Source: Vibrio sp. S9_S30
Lineage (GTDB): Bacteria; Pseudomonadota; Gammaproteobacteria; Enterobacterales; Vibrionaceae
Assembly: GCF_014694455.1 (NCBI RefSeq)
Contig: NZ_JAAUWT010000014.1
Location: 100,117-164,116 of the forward strand
Length of the DNA stretch: 64,000 nucleotides
Direction of reading: 5' to 3'
Of this stretch, positions 32,697 to 42,004 are shown in pieces; position 1 is the stretch's first letter; each line of letters opens with the position of its first letter. Position numbers and translations under genes: made by a program. The notes below the pieces were generated by a model, which saw only the letters and a program-made list of their open reading frames with translations, was not told where the DNA came from and did not search any database.

Positions 32697-34727
32697 GTGA
32701 AACAGTGGTTAAACAAAGGAACCTGGTTGCTTGCTGGTAGCCTTGCTTGGTCACCAGCATTGGTGGCAAGTGAGTTTAGTGCCAGTTTCAAGGGAACCGA
32801 TATTAAAGAGTTCATCAATATTGTTGGACGTAACCTCGAAAAAACCATCATTGTCGATCCGGCAATTCGAGGAAAAATCGATGTTCGAAGTTATGACGTG
32901 TTGAATGAAGAGCAGTACTACCACTTTTTTCTAAATGTTTTGGAAGTATATGGCTTTGCAGCCGTTGAAATGGAAAATGGTGTACTGAAAATCGTACGTG
33001 ACAAAGACGCCAAAACGGCGGCTATCCCCGTTGTAGGGGATGAAACGCGTGTACAAGGCGATGCAGTCATCACACGAGTTGTCGCGGTACGAAATGTTTC
33101 TGTGCGAGAACTTTCTCCATTGTTACGTCAACTGAATGACAATGCGGGTGCAGGTAACGTTGTGCACTACGACCCAGCCAACATCATTTTGATTACTGGT
33201 CGAGCGGCCGTAGTGAACCGTTTGGCTGAAATTATCGAGCGTGTTGACCGAGCTGGTGACAAAGAAATAGAAGTAGTCGAACTTAGGAATGCTTCTGCAG
33301 CAGAAATGGTGCGTATTGTTGAAGCATTAAATAAAACCACTGCTCAGCAAAACACTCCCGCTTTCCTAGAGCCTAAATTGGTCGCGGACGAACGTACTAA
33401 CTCGATTCTTATATCGGGTGATCCACAAGTTCGTAAACGCTTGCGTAAGCTTATCATGCAATTGGATGTTGAAATGGCAACCAAGGGCAACAACCGAGTG
33501 GTCTACCTTAAATATGCGAAAGCAGAAGACCTCGTTGAAGTGCTTAAAGGCGTATCTGACAATCTACAAGCCGAAAAGCAGAGCGGAGCTCCAGGTGGCG
33601 GTGGTGCTAAAGCGCGTAACGAAGTCATGATTTCTGCTCACGTTGGTACCAACGCCCTAGTCGTCACGGCTCCGCCGGATATCATGCGTGCCATTGAAGA
33701 TGTGATTTCCCAGTTGGACATTCGTCGCGCGCAAGTTCTCATCGAAGCCATGATCGTTGAATTGGCGGAAGGTGATGGCACAAACCTTGGTGTTCAATGG
33801 GGCAACCTAAATACAGGCGCAATGATCCAATACTCCAACACCGGAGCCTCGATTGGTGGGGTTATGGTTGGATTGGAAGAAGCGAAAGACACCACCGAAA
33901 CAAAAGCGGTGTATAACTCCGATGGCGAATTTTTACGAAATGAAACCACCACAACGAAAGGCAGCTATGACACGCTAGCCAAAGCCCTTGGTGGTGTGAA
34001 TGGCGCCGCACTAAGTTTGATGGCCGGTGACTGGACAGCGCTGGTGAGTGCCGTTGCCAGCGATTCCAATTCGAACATTCTTTCTTCGCCAAGCATTACT
34101 GTTATGGACAACGGGGAAGCGTCATTTATTGTGGGTGAAGAAGTGCCGGTTTTAACTGGCTCTACAGCGGGTTCTAACAACGACAACCCATTCAGTACGG
34201 TCGAGCGAAAAGAAGTCGGTATCAAACTGAAAGTGGTGCCACAAATTAACGAAGGCGACTCAGTACAGCTGACTATCGAGCAAGAAGTGTCGAATGTATT
34301 AGGGGCGAACGGCGCAGTCGATGTTCGATTTGCTAAGCGTCAGCTCAATACGTCTGTGATGATTCAAGATGGTCAATTGTTGGTGCTCGGTGGTCTAATC
34401 GATGAACGTGCTTTAGAAAGTGAAGCTAAAGTGCCGCTGTTAGGGGATATTCCAATACTGGGTCACTTGTTTAAGTCCACCAGTACTCAGGTTGAGAAGA
34501 AGAACCTGATGGTGTTCATTAAGCCCACGATCATCCGAGATGGTGCGACTGCAGATAGTATTAGCCGACGTAAATACAGCTACATTCGTGCAGAGCAAAT
34601 ACTGAAAGCAGAAGAAGGTCTGAAGCTGATGGACGATTCTCTTGTACCAGTATTACCGAAATACGGTGAAGATATTCGCCATCCTGAAGAGCTGCGAGCA
34701 TTCATTGAGCAGCTGGAGGCGAAATAA
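32697..34727 (+). CDS. gspD: Type II secretion outer-membrane secretin GspD
   Basis: A 676-residue secretin. A signal peptide (about 1-23, ending PALVA) precedes the N0 domain (FSASFKGTDIKEFINIVGRN), N1-N3 repeats (about 100-320) and the secretin barrel (about 330-610), with VPVLTG and VPLLGDIPILGHLFKS as its signatures, then the S-domain. Fifteen copies form the outer-membrane gate. The start is GTG at 32697 with GGGAG six bases upstream; a TTG at 32673 in frame is less likely. The stop overlaps the gspE ATG by one base. Confidence 0.96.
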   Translation: MKQWLNKGTWLLAGSLAWSPALVASEFSASFKGTDIKEFINIVGRNLEKTIIVDPAIRGKIDVRSYDVLNEEQYYHFFLNVLEVYGFAAVEMENGVLKIVRDKDAKTAAIPVVGDETRVQGDAVITRVVAVRNVSVRELSPLLRQLNDNAGAGNVVHYDPANIILITGRAAVVNRLAEIIERVDRAGDKEIEVVELRNASAAEMVRIVEALNKTTAQQNTPAFLEPKLVADERTNSILISGDPQVRKRLRKLIMQLDVEMATKGNNRVVYLKYAKAEDLVEVLKGVSDNLQAEKQSGAPGGGGAKARNEVMISAHVGTNALVVTAPPDIMRAIEDVISQLDIRRAQVLIEAMIVELAEGDGTNLGVQWGNLNTGAMIQYSNTGASIGGVMVGLEEAKDTTETKAVYNSDGEFLRNETTTTKGSYDTLAKALGGVNGAALSLMAGDWTALVSAVASDSNSNILSSPSITVMDNGEASFIVGEEVPVLTGSTAGSNNDNPFSTVERKEVGIKLKVVPQINEGDSVQLTIEQEVSNVLGANGAVDVRFAKRQLNTSVMIQDGQLLVLGGLIDERALESEAKVPLLGDIPILGHLFKSTSTQVEKKNLMVFIKPTIIRDGATADSISRRKYSYIRAEQILKAEEGLKLMDDSLVPVLPKYGEDIRHPEELRAFIEQLEAK

Positions 34728-36232
34728 TGGCGGATACGCTGGTCGTTTCTGAGGGCTTTGTTCGCTTGCCCTTTGCTTTTGCTAACCGACATAAAGTGGC
34801 GATGGAAGCCGCCACTCAGCCGGGTGCTTTACCTAGCCTTTATTATGTAGAGCCTTTGGCGCTAGACGTACTTACTGAAGTGCGTCGAGTTGTTCGAAAG
34901 TCATTTACGCCGGTTGCTCTTGTGGCTGAAGATTTCGAAAGCAAACTGACAGAGTTGTATCAACGCGACTCTTCGGAAGCTCGCCAGTTGATGGAAGACA
35001 TTGGCGCGGATAACGACGACTTCTTCTCCTTGGCAGAAGAGCTGCCACAAAACGAAGACTTATTAGAATCAGAAGATGATGCACCAATCATCAAATTGAT
35101 TAATGCCATGTTGGGTGAGGCGATCAAAGAAGGTGCGTCGGATATTCATATTGAAACCTTCGAAAAATCCCTTTCCATTCGTTTTCGTGTGGATGGCGTT
35201 TTGCGGGAGGTGCTCGCACCAAGCCGGAAGCTAGCACCGTTATTGGTTTCTCGCGTTAAAGTGATGGCGAAATTGGATATTGCGGAGAAGCGAGTTCCAC
35301 AGGATGGTCGTATTTCATTGCGAATAGGTGGACGAGCTGTCGATGTTCGTGTGTCGACGATGCCTTCATCTCATGGTGAGCGAGTGGTGATGCGTCTTCT
35401 TGATAAAAACGCGACACGCCTTGACTTGCATAGCCTTGGTATGACGCCTCGCAATCGCGATAGCTTCCAAACTTTGATCAAACGCCCTCACGGTATCATT
35501 TTGGTGACGGGTCCTACGGGGTCAGGTAAATCAACAACGCTGTATGCGGGTCTTCAGGAGCTGAATAGCACCGAAAGCAACATTTTAACCGTGGAAGATC
35601 CGATTGAATTTGATATCGATGGTATTGGTCAGACTCAGGTAAACCCAAAGGTAGACATGACCTTTGCCCGTGGTTTGCGTGCCATTCTGCGTCAGGATCC
35701 CGATGTGGTGATGGTTGGGGAAATACGTGACTTAGAGACCGCACAGATTGGCGTTCAAGCGTCATTAACCGGTCACTTAGTGATGTCGACCTTACACACC
35801 AATACTGCAGTGGGTGCGATCACTCGATTGCGGGATATGGGTATTGAGCCGTTCTTGATTTCGTCTTCTCTACTGGGTGTTCTTGCGCAGCGGTTGGTTC
35901 GCACACTTTGCCCTGAATGTAAGCAGCCATATCAAGCGGATAAAGAGCAGAAAAAACTGTTCAACTTAACCGAATCTGAGCCCCTGACGTTGTACAAAGC
36001 GTGCGGTTGTGAAGCGTGTAACTTCAAAGGTTATCGTGGACGTACTGGCATTCATGAATTGTTGGTCATCGATGATGACGTTCAAGAGCTGATTCACAGT
36101 GAAGCTGGAGAACAAGCCATTGAGAAACATGTTCGTAGTGCCACGCCAAGCATTCGAGATGATGGATTGAGCAAGGTCCTCCAAGGGAAAACGACCCTTG
36201 AAGAAGTCGTGCGGGTGACCAAGGAAGTATAA
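34727..36232 (+). CDS. gspE: Type II secretion ATPase GspE
   Basis: A 501-residue cytoplasmic hexameric ATPase that powers pseudopilus assembly. Visible are Walker A GPTGSGKST (about 262-270), the Asp box TVEDPIEFD, Walker B-type GEIRDLETA, the His box GHLVMSTLHTNTA and the tetracysteine zinc site CPECK...CGCEAC (about 397-432). The N-terminal domain (about 1-95) binds GspL. One-base overlaps with gspD and gspF indicate translational coupling. Confidence 0.97.
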   Translation: MADTLVVSEGFVRLPFAFANRHKVAMEAATQPGALPSLYYVEPLALDVLTEVRRVVRKSFTPVALVAEDFESKLTELYQRDSSEARQLMEDIGADNDDFFSLAEELPQNEDLLESEDDAPIIKLINAMLGEAIKEGASDIHIETFEKSLSIRFRVDGVLREVLAPSRKLAPLLVSRVKVMAKLDIAEKRVPQDGRISLRIGGRAVDVRVSTMPSSHGERVVMRLLDKNATRLDLHSLGMTPRNRDSFQTLIKRPHGIILVTGPTGSGKSTTLYAGLQELNSTESNILTVEDPIEFDIDGIGQTQVNPKVDMTFARGLRAILRQDPDVVMVGEIRDLETAQIGVQASLTGHLVMSTLHTNTAVGAITRLRDMGIEPFLISSSLLGVLAQRLVRTLCPECKQPYQADKEQKKLFNLTESEPLTLYKACGCEACNFKGYRGRTGIHELLVIDDDVQELIHSEAGEQAIEKHVRSATPSIRDDGLSKVLQGKTTLEEVVRVTKEV

Positions 36233-37455
36233 TGGCGGCATTTGAATACAAAGCTCTGGATGCGAAAGGGAAACAGAAAAAAGGGGTTATCGAAGGGGAT
36301 AACGCCCGCCAAGTTCGCCAAAAGTTGAAAGAGCAGGGCTTGATTCCCGTTGAAGTGATTGAAACAAAAGTAAAAGAAGCCAAGGCTTCTTCGTCTGGTT
36401 TATCCTTTAAGCGAGGCATCAGTACCAATGATTTAGCGTTGCTTACTCGCCAACTGTCAACACTCGTACAAGCGGGGATGCCGTTGGAAGAGTGTTTAAA
36501 AGCCGTTGCTGAACAAACTGAAAAAGCACGTATCCGTACCATGATGGTTGCGGTTCGCTCCCGTGTTGTTGAAGGGTATACGCTCTCTGAAAGTTTGGGT
36601 GATTACCCGCATGTGTTTGATGATCTTTTCCGAGCCATGGTGGCCGCAGGTGAAAAATCAGGGCATTTAGATACAGTGTTGGATCGCCTCGCCGATTACG
36701 CAGAAAATCGGCAGAAGATGCGTGCTAAGCTTCAACAAGCCATGATTTATCCCATCATGCTGACGTTGATCGCGGTCTCTGTTATAGCCTTTCTTCTCGC
36801 GACCGTTGTTCCTAAAATTGTCGATCAATTTGTCCAAATGGGGCAAAAGCTGCCTGCTTCCACTGAATTTTTGTTATTGGCAAGTAACTTTGTTCAGAAT
36901 TGGGGGGCGGCTTTAGTGGTCGTGATTTTGGTCAGTATCATGTTGTTCCAAGCTGCGCTGCGAAAGCCGACTATTCGTTTGAAGTGGGACCGTTGGATTC
37001 TCAGCGTGCCTGTTGTCGGCAAAGTCGCCCGTGGTCTGAATACTTCTCGTTTTGCCCGAACACTGTCGATTTGTACTTCCAGTGCCATTCCTTTGCTAGA
37101 TGGTATGAAAGTAGCGGCTGACGTAATGAGTAACCAGTTTGTAAAAGAGCAAGTCCTGTTGGCGGCGGATAAGGTTCGAGAAGGGGTCAGTTTGAGAAAA
37201 TCCTTGGAACAAACTCGGCTTTTCCCACCCATGATGTTGCATATGATTGCCAGTGGAGAGCAAAGTGGCGAGCTTGAGCAAATGTTGACCCGTGCGGCCG
37301 ACAACCAAGATCGGGATTTTGAATCTCAAGTCAACATGGCGTTAGGGGTATTTGAACCGCTATTGATTGTTTGTATGGCCGGTATTGTTTTGTTCATTGT
37401 GGTGGCGACGCTGATGCCATTACTAGAGCTCAACAACTTGGTGTCAGGTAAGTAG
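36232..37455 (+). CDS. gspF: Type II secretion platform protein GspF
   Basis: A 407-residue polytopic protein with two GspF cytoplasmic domains (about 70-195 and 275-395), each with the LARQLSTLVQAGMPLEE-like signature, and three membrane helices (about 170-190, 220-240, 375-400). It forms the core of the inner-membrane platform around which the pseudopilus is built. The ATG overlaps the gspE stop by one base. Confidence 0.96.
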   Translation: MAAFEYKALDAKGKQKKGVIEGDNARQVRQKLKEQGLIPVEVIETKVKEAKASSSGLSFKRGISTNDLALLTRQLSTLVQAGMPLEECLKAVAEQTEKARIRTMMVAVRSRVVEGYTLSESLGDYPHVFDDLFRAMVAAGEKSGHLDTVLDRLADYAENRQKMRAKLQQAMIYPIMLTLIAVSVIAFLLATVVPKIVDQFVQMGQKLPASTEFLLLASNFVQNWGAALVVVILVSIMLFQAALRKPTIRLKWDRWILSVPVVGKVARGLNTSRFARTLSICTSSAIPLLDGMKVAADVMSNQFVKEQVLLAADKVREGVSLRKSLEQTRLFPPMMLHMIASGEQSGELEQMLTRAADNQDRDFESQVNMALGVFEPLLIVCMAGIVLFIVVATLMPLLELNNLVSGK

Positions 37456-37510
37456 AAAATCACGTTAACGAAGACGCTTTGTCTTAATTATTGAGTTTTA
37501 TTTGTGTTTG

Positions 37511-37540
37511 AAGCGGTTCAATGTATTGAATCCCGCTTTT
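37511..37540 (+). terminator. Hairpin between gspF and gspG (possible attenuator)
   Basis: AAGCGG pairs with CCGCTT and, inside a two-base bulge, TTCAA with TTGAA around a TGTA loop; TT AG follows. It lies in the 150-base gap that splits gspCDEF from gspGHIJKLMN. It may cut back read-through or mark a separate gspG promoter, fitting the much larger need for the major pseudopilin. Confidence 0.45.
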
Positions 37541-37605
37541 AGTAGGTTGGATATCGGAATGTAACGTGTGCGTAGAATGATCGAAGCGCACATTTTGGAG
37601 GTAAT

Positions 37606-38055
37606 ATGCATAACAAAAGTAATAAAAAGCAGTCTGGCTTTACGCTATTGGAAGTCATGGTTGTAGTGGTGATTTTGGGTATTTTGGCGAGCTTCGTTGT
37701 CCCTAACTTACTGGGTAACAAAGAAACGGCAGACCAACAGAAAGCCATTACAGATATCGTGGCTCTAGAAAATGCTCTGGACATGTACAAGTTGGATAAC
37801 AGCGTATACCCGACAACGGATCAAGGATTGGAAGCGTTGGTTTCTAAACCGTCTGCTTCACCAGAGCCACGTAACTACCGTGATGGCGGGTACATCCGAC
37901 GCCTACCGAATGACCCTTGGGGGAATGAGTATCAATATTTGAGCCCAGGTGATAACGGCACAATCGACGTCTTTACATTAGGTGCCGATGCTCAAGAGGG
38001 CGGCGAAGGAGCTCAAGCGGATATTGGCAACTGGAACATGCAGGACTTCCAGTAA
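37606..38055 (+). CDS. gspG: Major pseudopilin GspG
   Basis: A 149-residue pseudopilin. The prepilin peptidase site is SG-FTLLEV (cut after Gly 11), followed by the hydrophobic helix MVVVVILGILASFVVPNL that packs the pseudopilus core. The conserved C-terminal calcium-binding loop region NDPWGNEYQY...DVFTLGADAQEGGEG is present. It is the main subunit of the piston-like fibre. GGAGGT lies upstream of the ATG. Confidence 0.97.
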   Translation: MHNKSNKKQSGFTLLEVMVVVVILGILASFVVPNLLGNKETADQQKAITDIVALENALDMYKLDNSVYPTTDQGLEALVSKPSASPEPRNYRDGGYIRRLPNDPWGNEYQYLSPGDNGTIDVFTLGADAQEGGEGAQADIGNWNMQDFQ

Positions 38056-38094
38056 TGTCACTGGTTTCCCATTTTGCATTCGGTCAGTAAGCAA

Positions 38095-38679
38095 ATGCGC
38101 AAGCAACACGGCTTTACGCTGATAGAGATCATGTTGGTCTTGGTGTTGTTGTCGCTCAGCGCGGTGGCGGTTATTACGACACTGCCTTCCTCAAGTGATG
38201 ATCGACTTGAGGAGCATGCTCAGCGATTTTCTCAGCGCTTACAGCTTCTCAACGAAGATGCCATGCTTAATGGGAAAGATTTTGGTGTTTGGTTTGATGA
38301 AGATAAAGGACAGTACCGGTTTGTCATGCTCACCAGTGAAGGTTGGGAAAAAATGGCGGAAAATCGGTACTACTCCGAGTCGGACTTAGAAGCTGAATTT
38401 GCGATATCTTTGCAATTGGGCAGTGATGAATGGGGCGACGACGATCGCTTGTTCGAACCAGGAAGTCTATTTGATGAGGAGATGTTTGCCGATGAAGAAA
38501 AGAAAAAGCAATCACCTCCGCCTCAAGTTATGGTGCTTTCAAGTGGCGAGATAACCCCTTTTCAAGTCGCATTTTATCCCAATGTTGGGGATGAATTTCA
38601 AGACGGATGGCGTATTAAAGCCGCAGATAATGGGCTAATAAGCATACTCAAGCCGGGAGAGCGCGATGAAGAGGAATAG
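38095..38679 (+). CDS. gspH: Minor pseudopilin GspH
   Basis: A 194-residue pseudopilin with the cleavage site HG-FTLIEIM (cut after Gly 6). The body, including DDRLFEPGSLFDEEMFADE and QVMVLSSGEITPF, closely follows Vibrio EpsH. The start at 38095 (MRKQHGF) is chosen for the usual short leader; a TTG at 38074 would make it longer. GspH is a connecting minor pseudopilin. It overlaps gspI by 14 bases. Confidence 0.93.
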   Translation: MRKQHGFTLIEIMLVLVLLSLSAVAVITTLPSSSDDRLEEHAQRFSQRLQLLNEDAMLNGKDFGVWFDEDKGQYRFVMLTSEGWEKMAENRYYSESDLEAEFAISLQLGSDEWGDDDRLFEPGSLFDEEMFADEEKKKQSPPPQVMVLSSGEITPFQVAFYPNVGDEFQDGWRIKAADNGLISILKPGERDEEE

Positions 38680-39043
38680 GCCAAGTGCCCATCGTACTCG
38701 TGGTATGACGTTGATAGAAGTACTGGTAGCACTCGCAATTTTCGCAACGGCTGCCATCAGTGTGGTGAGAGCGGTCACTCAGCATATCAACACGCTCGGT
38801 TATCTAGAGGAAAAAATGTTTGCGGCTATGGTTGCAGATAACCAAATGGCAAAAGTCCTCCTTGATAAAGCCCCAAAAAAAGAAAACAAAGGCAAGGAAG
38901 AATTGGCCGGACAGACGTGGTATTGGCTCGTGAAACCTGTCCCAACGGACAATGGTGTGATCAGCGCTTTCGATGTGTCTGTTTCTAAAGAAGCGGATGG
39001 CAAAAGCGCCATAGTGACGGTGAGAAGTTATGCGTCACCATAA
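38666..39043 (+). CDS. gspI: Minor pseudopilin GspI
   Basis: A 125-residue minor pseudopilin with the site RG-MTLIEVLVALAIF (cut after Gly 13). GspI, GspJ and GspK form the tip of the pseudopilus. It overlaps gspH upstream and gspJ downstream by 14 bases each, so translation is tightly coupled. Confidence 0.95.
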   Translation: MKRNRPSAHRTRGMTLIEVLVALAIFATAAISVVRAVTQHINTLGYLEEKMFAAMVADNQMAKVLLDKAPKKENKGKEELAGQTWYWLVKPVPTDNGVISAFDVSVSKEADGKSAIVTVRSYASP

Positions 39044-39767
39044 AGCGTCAGGATTTACTCTCATTGAAGTGCTGGTGGCTATCGCAGTGTTTGCCAGTCT
39101 AAGCATGGCGGCGTATCAAGTGGTCAATCAGGTACAACTGAGCAACGCTCAGTCGATTGAAAAAACAGAGCGTCTGCAAACCATGCAGAGAGCACTTATC
39201 TGGATGGATAACGACTTCAGACAGATGGCGTTACGCCAAATGAGAACCAACGGGGAGTCGCCGTCTGACACGCTGGTAAACTACGGTGACTACGTCTTAG
39301 AATCTGACAACAAAGGTATTGTCTTTAATCGGTTAGGTTGGCAAAACCCACAAGGTGTCTTCCCGAGAGGAGAAGTGACCAAAGTAGGGTATCGGATTCG
39401 TGACGAAAAACTGGAAAGGGTGTGGTGGCGATACTCCGACACACCAGCAGGTCAATTGCCATTATCTCGCCCAATATTGGAAGACGTTGAAGCATTTTCA
39501 GTGACGTTTTATGAAAATGGTGAGTGGAAGGAAGAGTGGACTAAGCCTCGAGCATTACCAGCTGCAATTGCTGTCACATTGACATTGAAAGACTACGGTG
39601 AAATCGAGAGAGTGTATCTGACCCCTAACGGTGAGCTTTCTATTGTCACCTCTCAATCGCAACAAGAATCTGATGGGAAAGATAAAGATTCTGATGACGG
39701 GAAAGAGTCTGATGATGGGAAAGAGTCTGATGATGGGAAAGAGTCTGAGGGCGAAAATAATGGTTAA
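39030..39767 (+). CDS. gspJ: Minor pseudopilin GspJ with acidic repeat tail
   Basis: A 245-residue minor pseudopilin with the site SG-FTLIEVLVAIAVF (cut after Gly 8) and the GspJ body (ALIWMDNDFRQMALR, PLSRPILEDVEAF). The last 30 or so residues are a low-complexity run of DSDDGKE/ESDDGKE copies encoded by an 18-bp tandem repeat. GspJ forms the pseudopilus tip with GspI and GspK. The stop overlaps gspK by eight bases. Confidence 0.94.
   Translation: MRHHKASGFTLIEVLVAIAVFASLSMAAYQVVNQVQLSNAQSIEKTERLQTMQRALIWMDNDFRQMALRQMRTNGESPSDTLVNYGDYVLESDNKGIVFNRLGWQNPQGVFPRGEVTKVGYRIRDEKLERVWWRYSDTPAGQLPLSRPILEDVEAFSVTFYENGEWKEEWTKPRALPAAIAVTLTLKDYGEIERVYLTPNGELSIVTSQSQQESDGKDKDSDDGKESDDGKESDDGKESEGENNG
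39684..39755 (+). repeat. Four tandem 18-bp units at the 3' end of gspJ
   Basis: Units at 39684, 39702, 39720 and 39738; copies two and three are identical (AAAGAGTCTGATGATGGG), copy one has three changes and copy four only matches over its first half. A degenerate copy precedes them from 39666. The repeat keeps frame and lengthens the acidic tail; copy number can vary without a frameshift. Confidence 0.92.
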
Positions 39768-40776
39768 GCGTTCTCCTCAGTCTGGCGTGGCTTTAATCGT
39801 TGTTTTGCTGTTACTTGCTGTCATGACGGCAATAGCGGCATCAATGTCTGAGCGCTTATTCATCAATTTCCATCGAGCTGGTAATCAGGTTAATCACCAG
39901 CAAGCGTATTGGTATAGCCTTGGTGTTGAAGCCTTAGCTAAAGCTGGTATTGAGCAAAGCTACAAAGATAATGAAACCATCAACCTGAGTCAGCCTTGGG
40001 CACTAAAAGAGCAGACATATCCGTTGGATTACGGTACTGCGAAAGGGAAATTGGTTGATATGCAAGCGTGTTTCAATATTAACGTATTGACCAGTGTGAA
40101 ATCTCGTGTTGAAACAGCACAAAAGCCATTTCTTGTGAAAGTGTGGCAAAACCTTATCGAACAGCAAGACATCGAACCCTATATCGCTGAAGTGATCGCG
40201 GATTCGAGTTGGGATTTTGTCGATAATGACACCAATGTGCTCACAAGCTATGGTGCAGAAGACAGTATTTATGAAGGTTTTCAACCTCCTTATTTGACTG
40301 CAAATGGATTTTTGGCTGATCGCTCAGAATTAAGAGCGATCCAGCAGGTAAGCGCACCTATTATGGATAAATTATCGCCTTTAGTATGTGCCTTACCAAC
40401 TAATGAGTGGAAACTCAACGTCAATACCATTTCCGAAGATCAGGCCGACATTTTGGCAGCCTTATTTCAGCCGCATTTGAGCAGCAGTAACGCCAAAGAG
40501 CTTATCGCCAATCGAAAATTTGATGGGTGGGACAGCGTAGACAATTTTATGTCAGAGCCAGTTATTAACGGAATCGAAGAAAAAGTGCGTAAGGAAGCAC
40601 AAGCGCATATTGCAGTAGACAGTCGTTACTTTGAGCTGGATGCTCAAGTGATGGTCGATGAATCAAGGGTCAGGATACGTAGCCTGCTCTACAGTAAGGA
40701 TAGAAAACAAGCGACGGTTGTCCGTCGTAGTTTTGGAGGAATCAGTGAGCGAGTTTCTGACCGTAAGAGTAAGTAG
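39760..40776 (+). CDS. gspK: Minor pseudopilin GspK
   Basis: A 338-residue GspK. The site is SG-VALIVVLLLLAVM, which like other GspK proteins lacks the Glu at +5 of the mature chain, so it is placed at the tip. The large globular domain follows, with NVLTSVKSRVETA and LNVNTISEDQADILAALF. The start at 39760 (MVKRSPQSGVAL) is preferred over an upstream frame inside gspJ. It overlaps gspL by 32 bases. Confidence 0.94.
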   Translation: MVKRSPQSGVALIVVLLLLAVMTAIAASMSERLFINFHRAGNQVNHQQAYWYSLGVEALAKAGIEQSYKDNETINLSQPWALKEQTYPLDYGTAKGKLVDMQACFNINVLTSVKSRVETAQKPFLVKVWQNLIEQQDIEPYIAEVIADSSWDFVDNDTNVLTSYGAEDSIYEGFQPPYLTANGFLADRSELRAIQQVSAPIMDKLSPLVCALPTNEWKLNVNTISEDQADILAALFQPHLSSSNAKELIANRKFDGWDSVDNFMSEPVINGIEEKVRKEAQAHIAVDSRYFELDAQVMVDESRVRIRSLLYSKDRKQATVVRRSFGGISERVSDRKSK

Positions 40777-42004
40777 TCAGGTAGACGCCCCAATACAGTG
40801 GCTGGTTTGGTCTCCGAGTCAGCAAGAGGTGATCGCAAGCGGCGAACTGAGTCATCGTGACCAACTGGGTGACATCGCCACCTACGCCGAACAGCGCCCA
40901 ACCATTGTATTGTTGTCTAGCAGTGATGTACTGCTTAAAGAAGTCGATGTGCCTGCGGGTGGCACAAGGCAGCTAAACACCATGTTACCGTTTTTGGTCG
41001 AAGATGATGTCGCGCAAGACGTTGACGAGTTGCACTTTTCTGTATTGGCAAAACGAGGTGCGAAAGCCGATGTTGCCGCCGTAGATCATCAATTTGTCGA
41101 TAACCTATTAACGGATTTACGAGAGCAACATATCAACGTCAGGCAAATCATACCTGACTGTCTCGCGCTACCTTGGCAAGACGGCACGGTAAGTGCGCTT
41201 CAAATTGATCATCAATGGCTTTTCCGTACGGGAGCCCATTCTGGATTTACTCTTCAAAGCGAGTGGCTTTCATTGTTGCCTTTGGAACCATTCCACTTGG
41301 TTTCAAATCAAGACGATGATTCAGAATCGTCTTCGGACGAAGAGTCGCTTCAAGAAAAAGTGGTGTCCAGTTATAGTCCTCTACCTGAGGGGCATGAACA
41401 ACTTCCTGGTCGTTGGAAGCCAGCCAACGCTGAATTGGTGATGTTGCTGCTGACGCAAGGCGCACTGGCATCGAAAGTGAATCTTCTTACCGGTAGCTTT
41501 AAACCGTCGTCTTCGTTGACCAAGCACTGGAAAGTTTGGCGAAAAGCCGCCATTGCCGCCGTACTTTTATTGGGCGTACTGACAACAAAGAATGTGCTTC
41601 AAGTGAACGCTTTTGAAGCGCAGGCCGCAGAATATCGCGCTGAAAGTGAGCGTATTTTCCGTCATATATTTCCAAATAAGCAGAAAATACCGACCGTCAG
41701 TTATCTAAAAAGGCAAATGAGTGATGAAGAATCTCGTTTGTCTGGCGGGGGAGGTGATGAGTCTATGTTGGTTTGGCTCTCTCAATTGCCACAAGCCTTG
41801 AAAAAAAATGGTGCCATTGAAATATTGAGTGTGAAATATGACGGCGCTAGAAACGAAATCCGTATTCAAGCGAAAAGTAAAGATTTTCAAACCTTTGAGA
41901 CGGCTCGAGCCGATCTAGCGCAACAGTTTGAAGTTGAGCAAGGTCAGCTGAATAGAAGTGGTAGCGAAGTGTTTGGCAGTTATGTGATAAGGAGAAAACC
42001 ATGA
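40745..42004 (+). CDS. gspL: Type II secretion inner-membrane protein GspL
   Basis: A 419-residue GspL/EpsL. The cytoplasmic actin-like domain (about 1-240) binds GspE, one membrane helix follows (about 265-282: AAIAAVLLLGVLTTKNVL) and a periplasmic ferredoxin-like domain pairs with GspM. The segment ESERIFRHIFPNKQKIPTVS is nearly that of V. cholerae EpsL. The start is GTG at 40745 with GGAGGA four bases upstream. It overlaps gspM by four bases. Confidence 0.93.
   Translation: MSEFLTVRVSSQVDAPIQWLVWSPSQQEVIASGELSHRDQLGDIATYAEQRPTIVLLSSSDVLLKEVDVPAGGTRQLNTMLPFLVEDDVAQDVDELHFSVLAKRGAKADVAAVDHQFVDNLLTDLREQHINVRQIIPDCLALPWQDGTVSALQIDHQWLFRTGAHSGFTLQSEWLSLLPLEPFHLVSNQDDDSESSSDEESLQEKVVSSYSPLPEGHEQLPGRWKPANAELVMLLLTQGALASKVNLLTGSFKPSSSLTKHWKVWRKAAIAAVLLLGVLTTKNVLQVNAFEAQAAEYRAESERIFRHIFPNKQKIPTVSYLKRQMSDEESRLSGGGGDESMLVWLSQLPQALKKNGAIEILSVKYDGARNEIRIQAKSKDFQTFETARADLAQQFEVEQGQLNRSGSEVFGSYVIRRKP

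Noticed and set aside
40658..40744. Longer GspL starting inside gspK
   Set aside because: GTG 40745 has GGAGGA upstream and gives the N-terminus SEFLTVR seen in vibrio EpsL.
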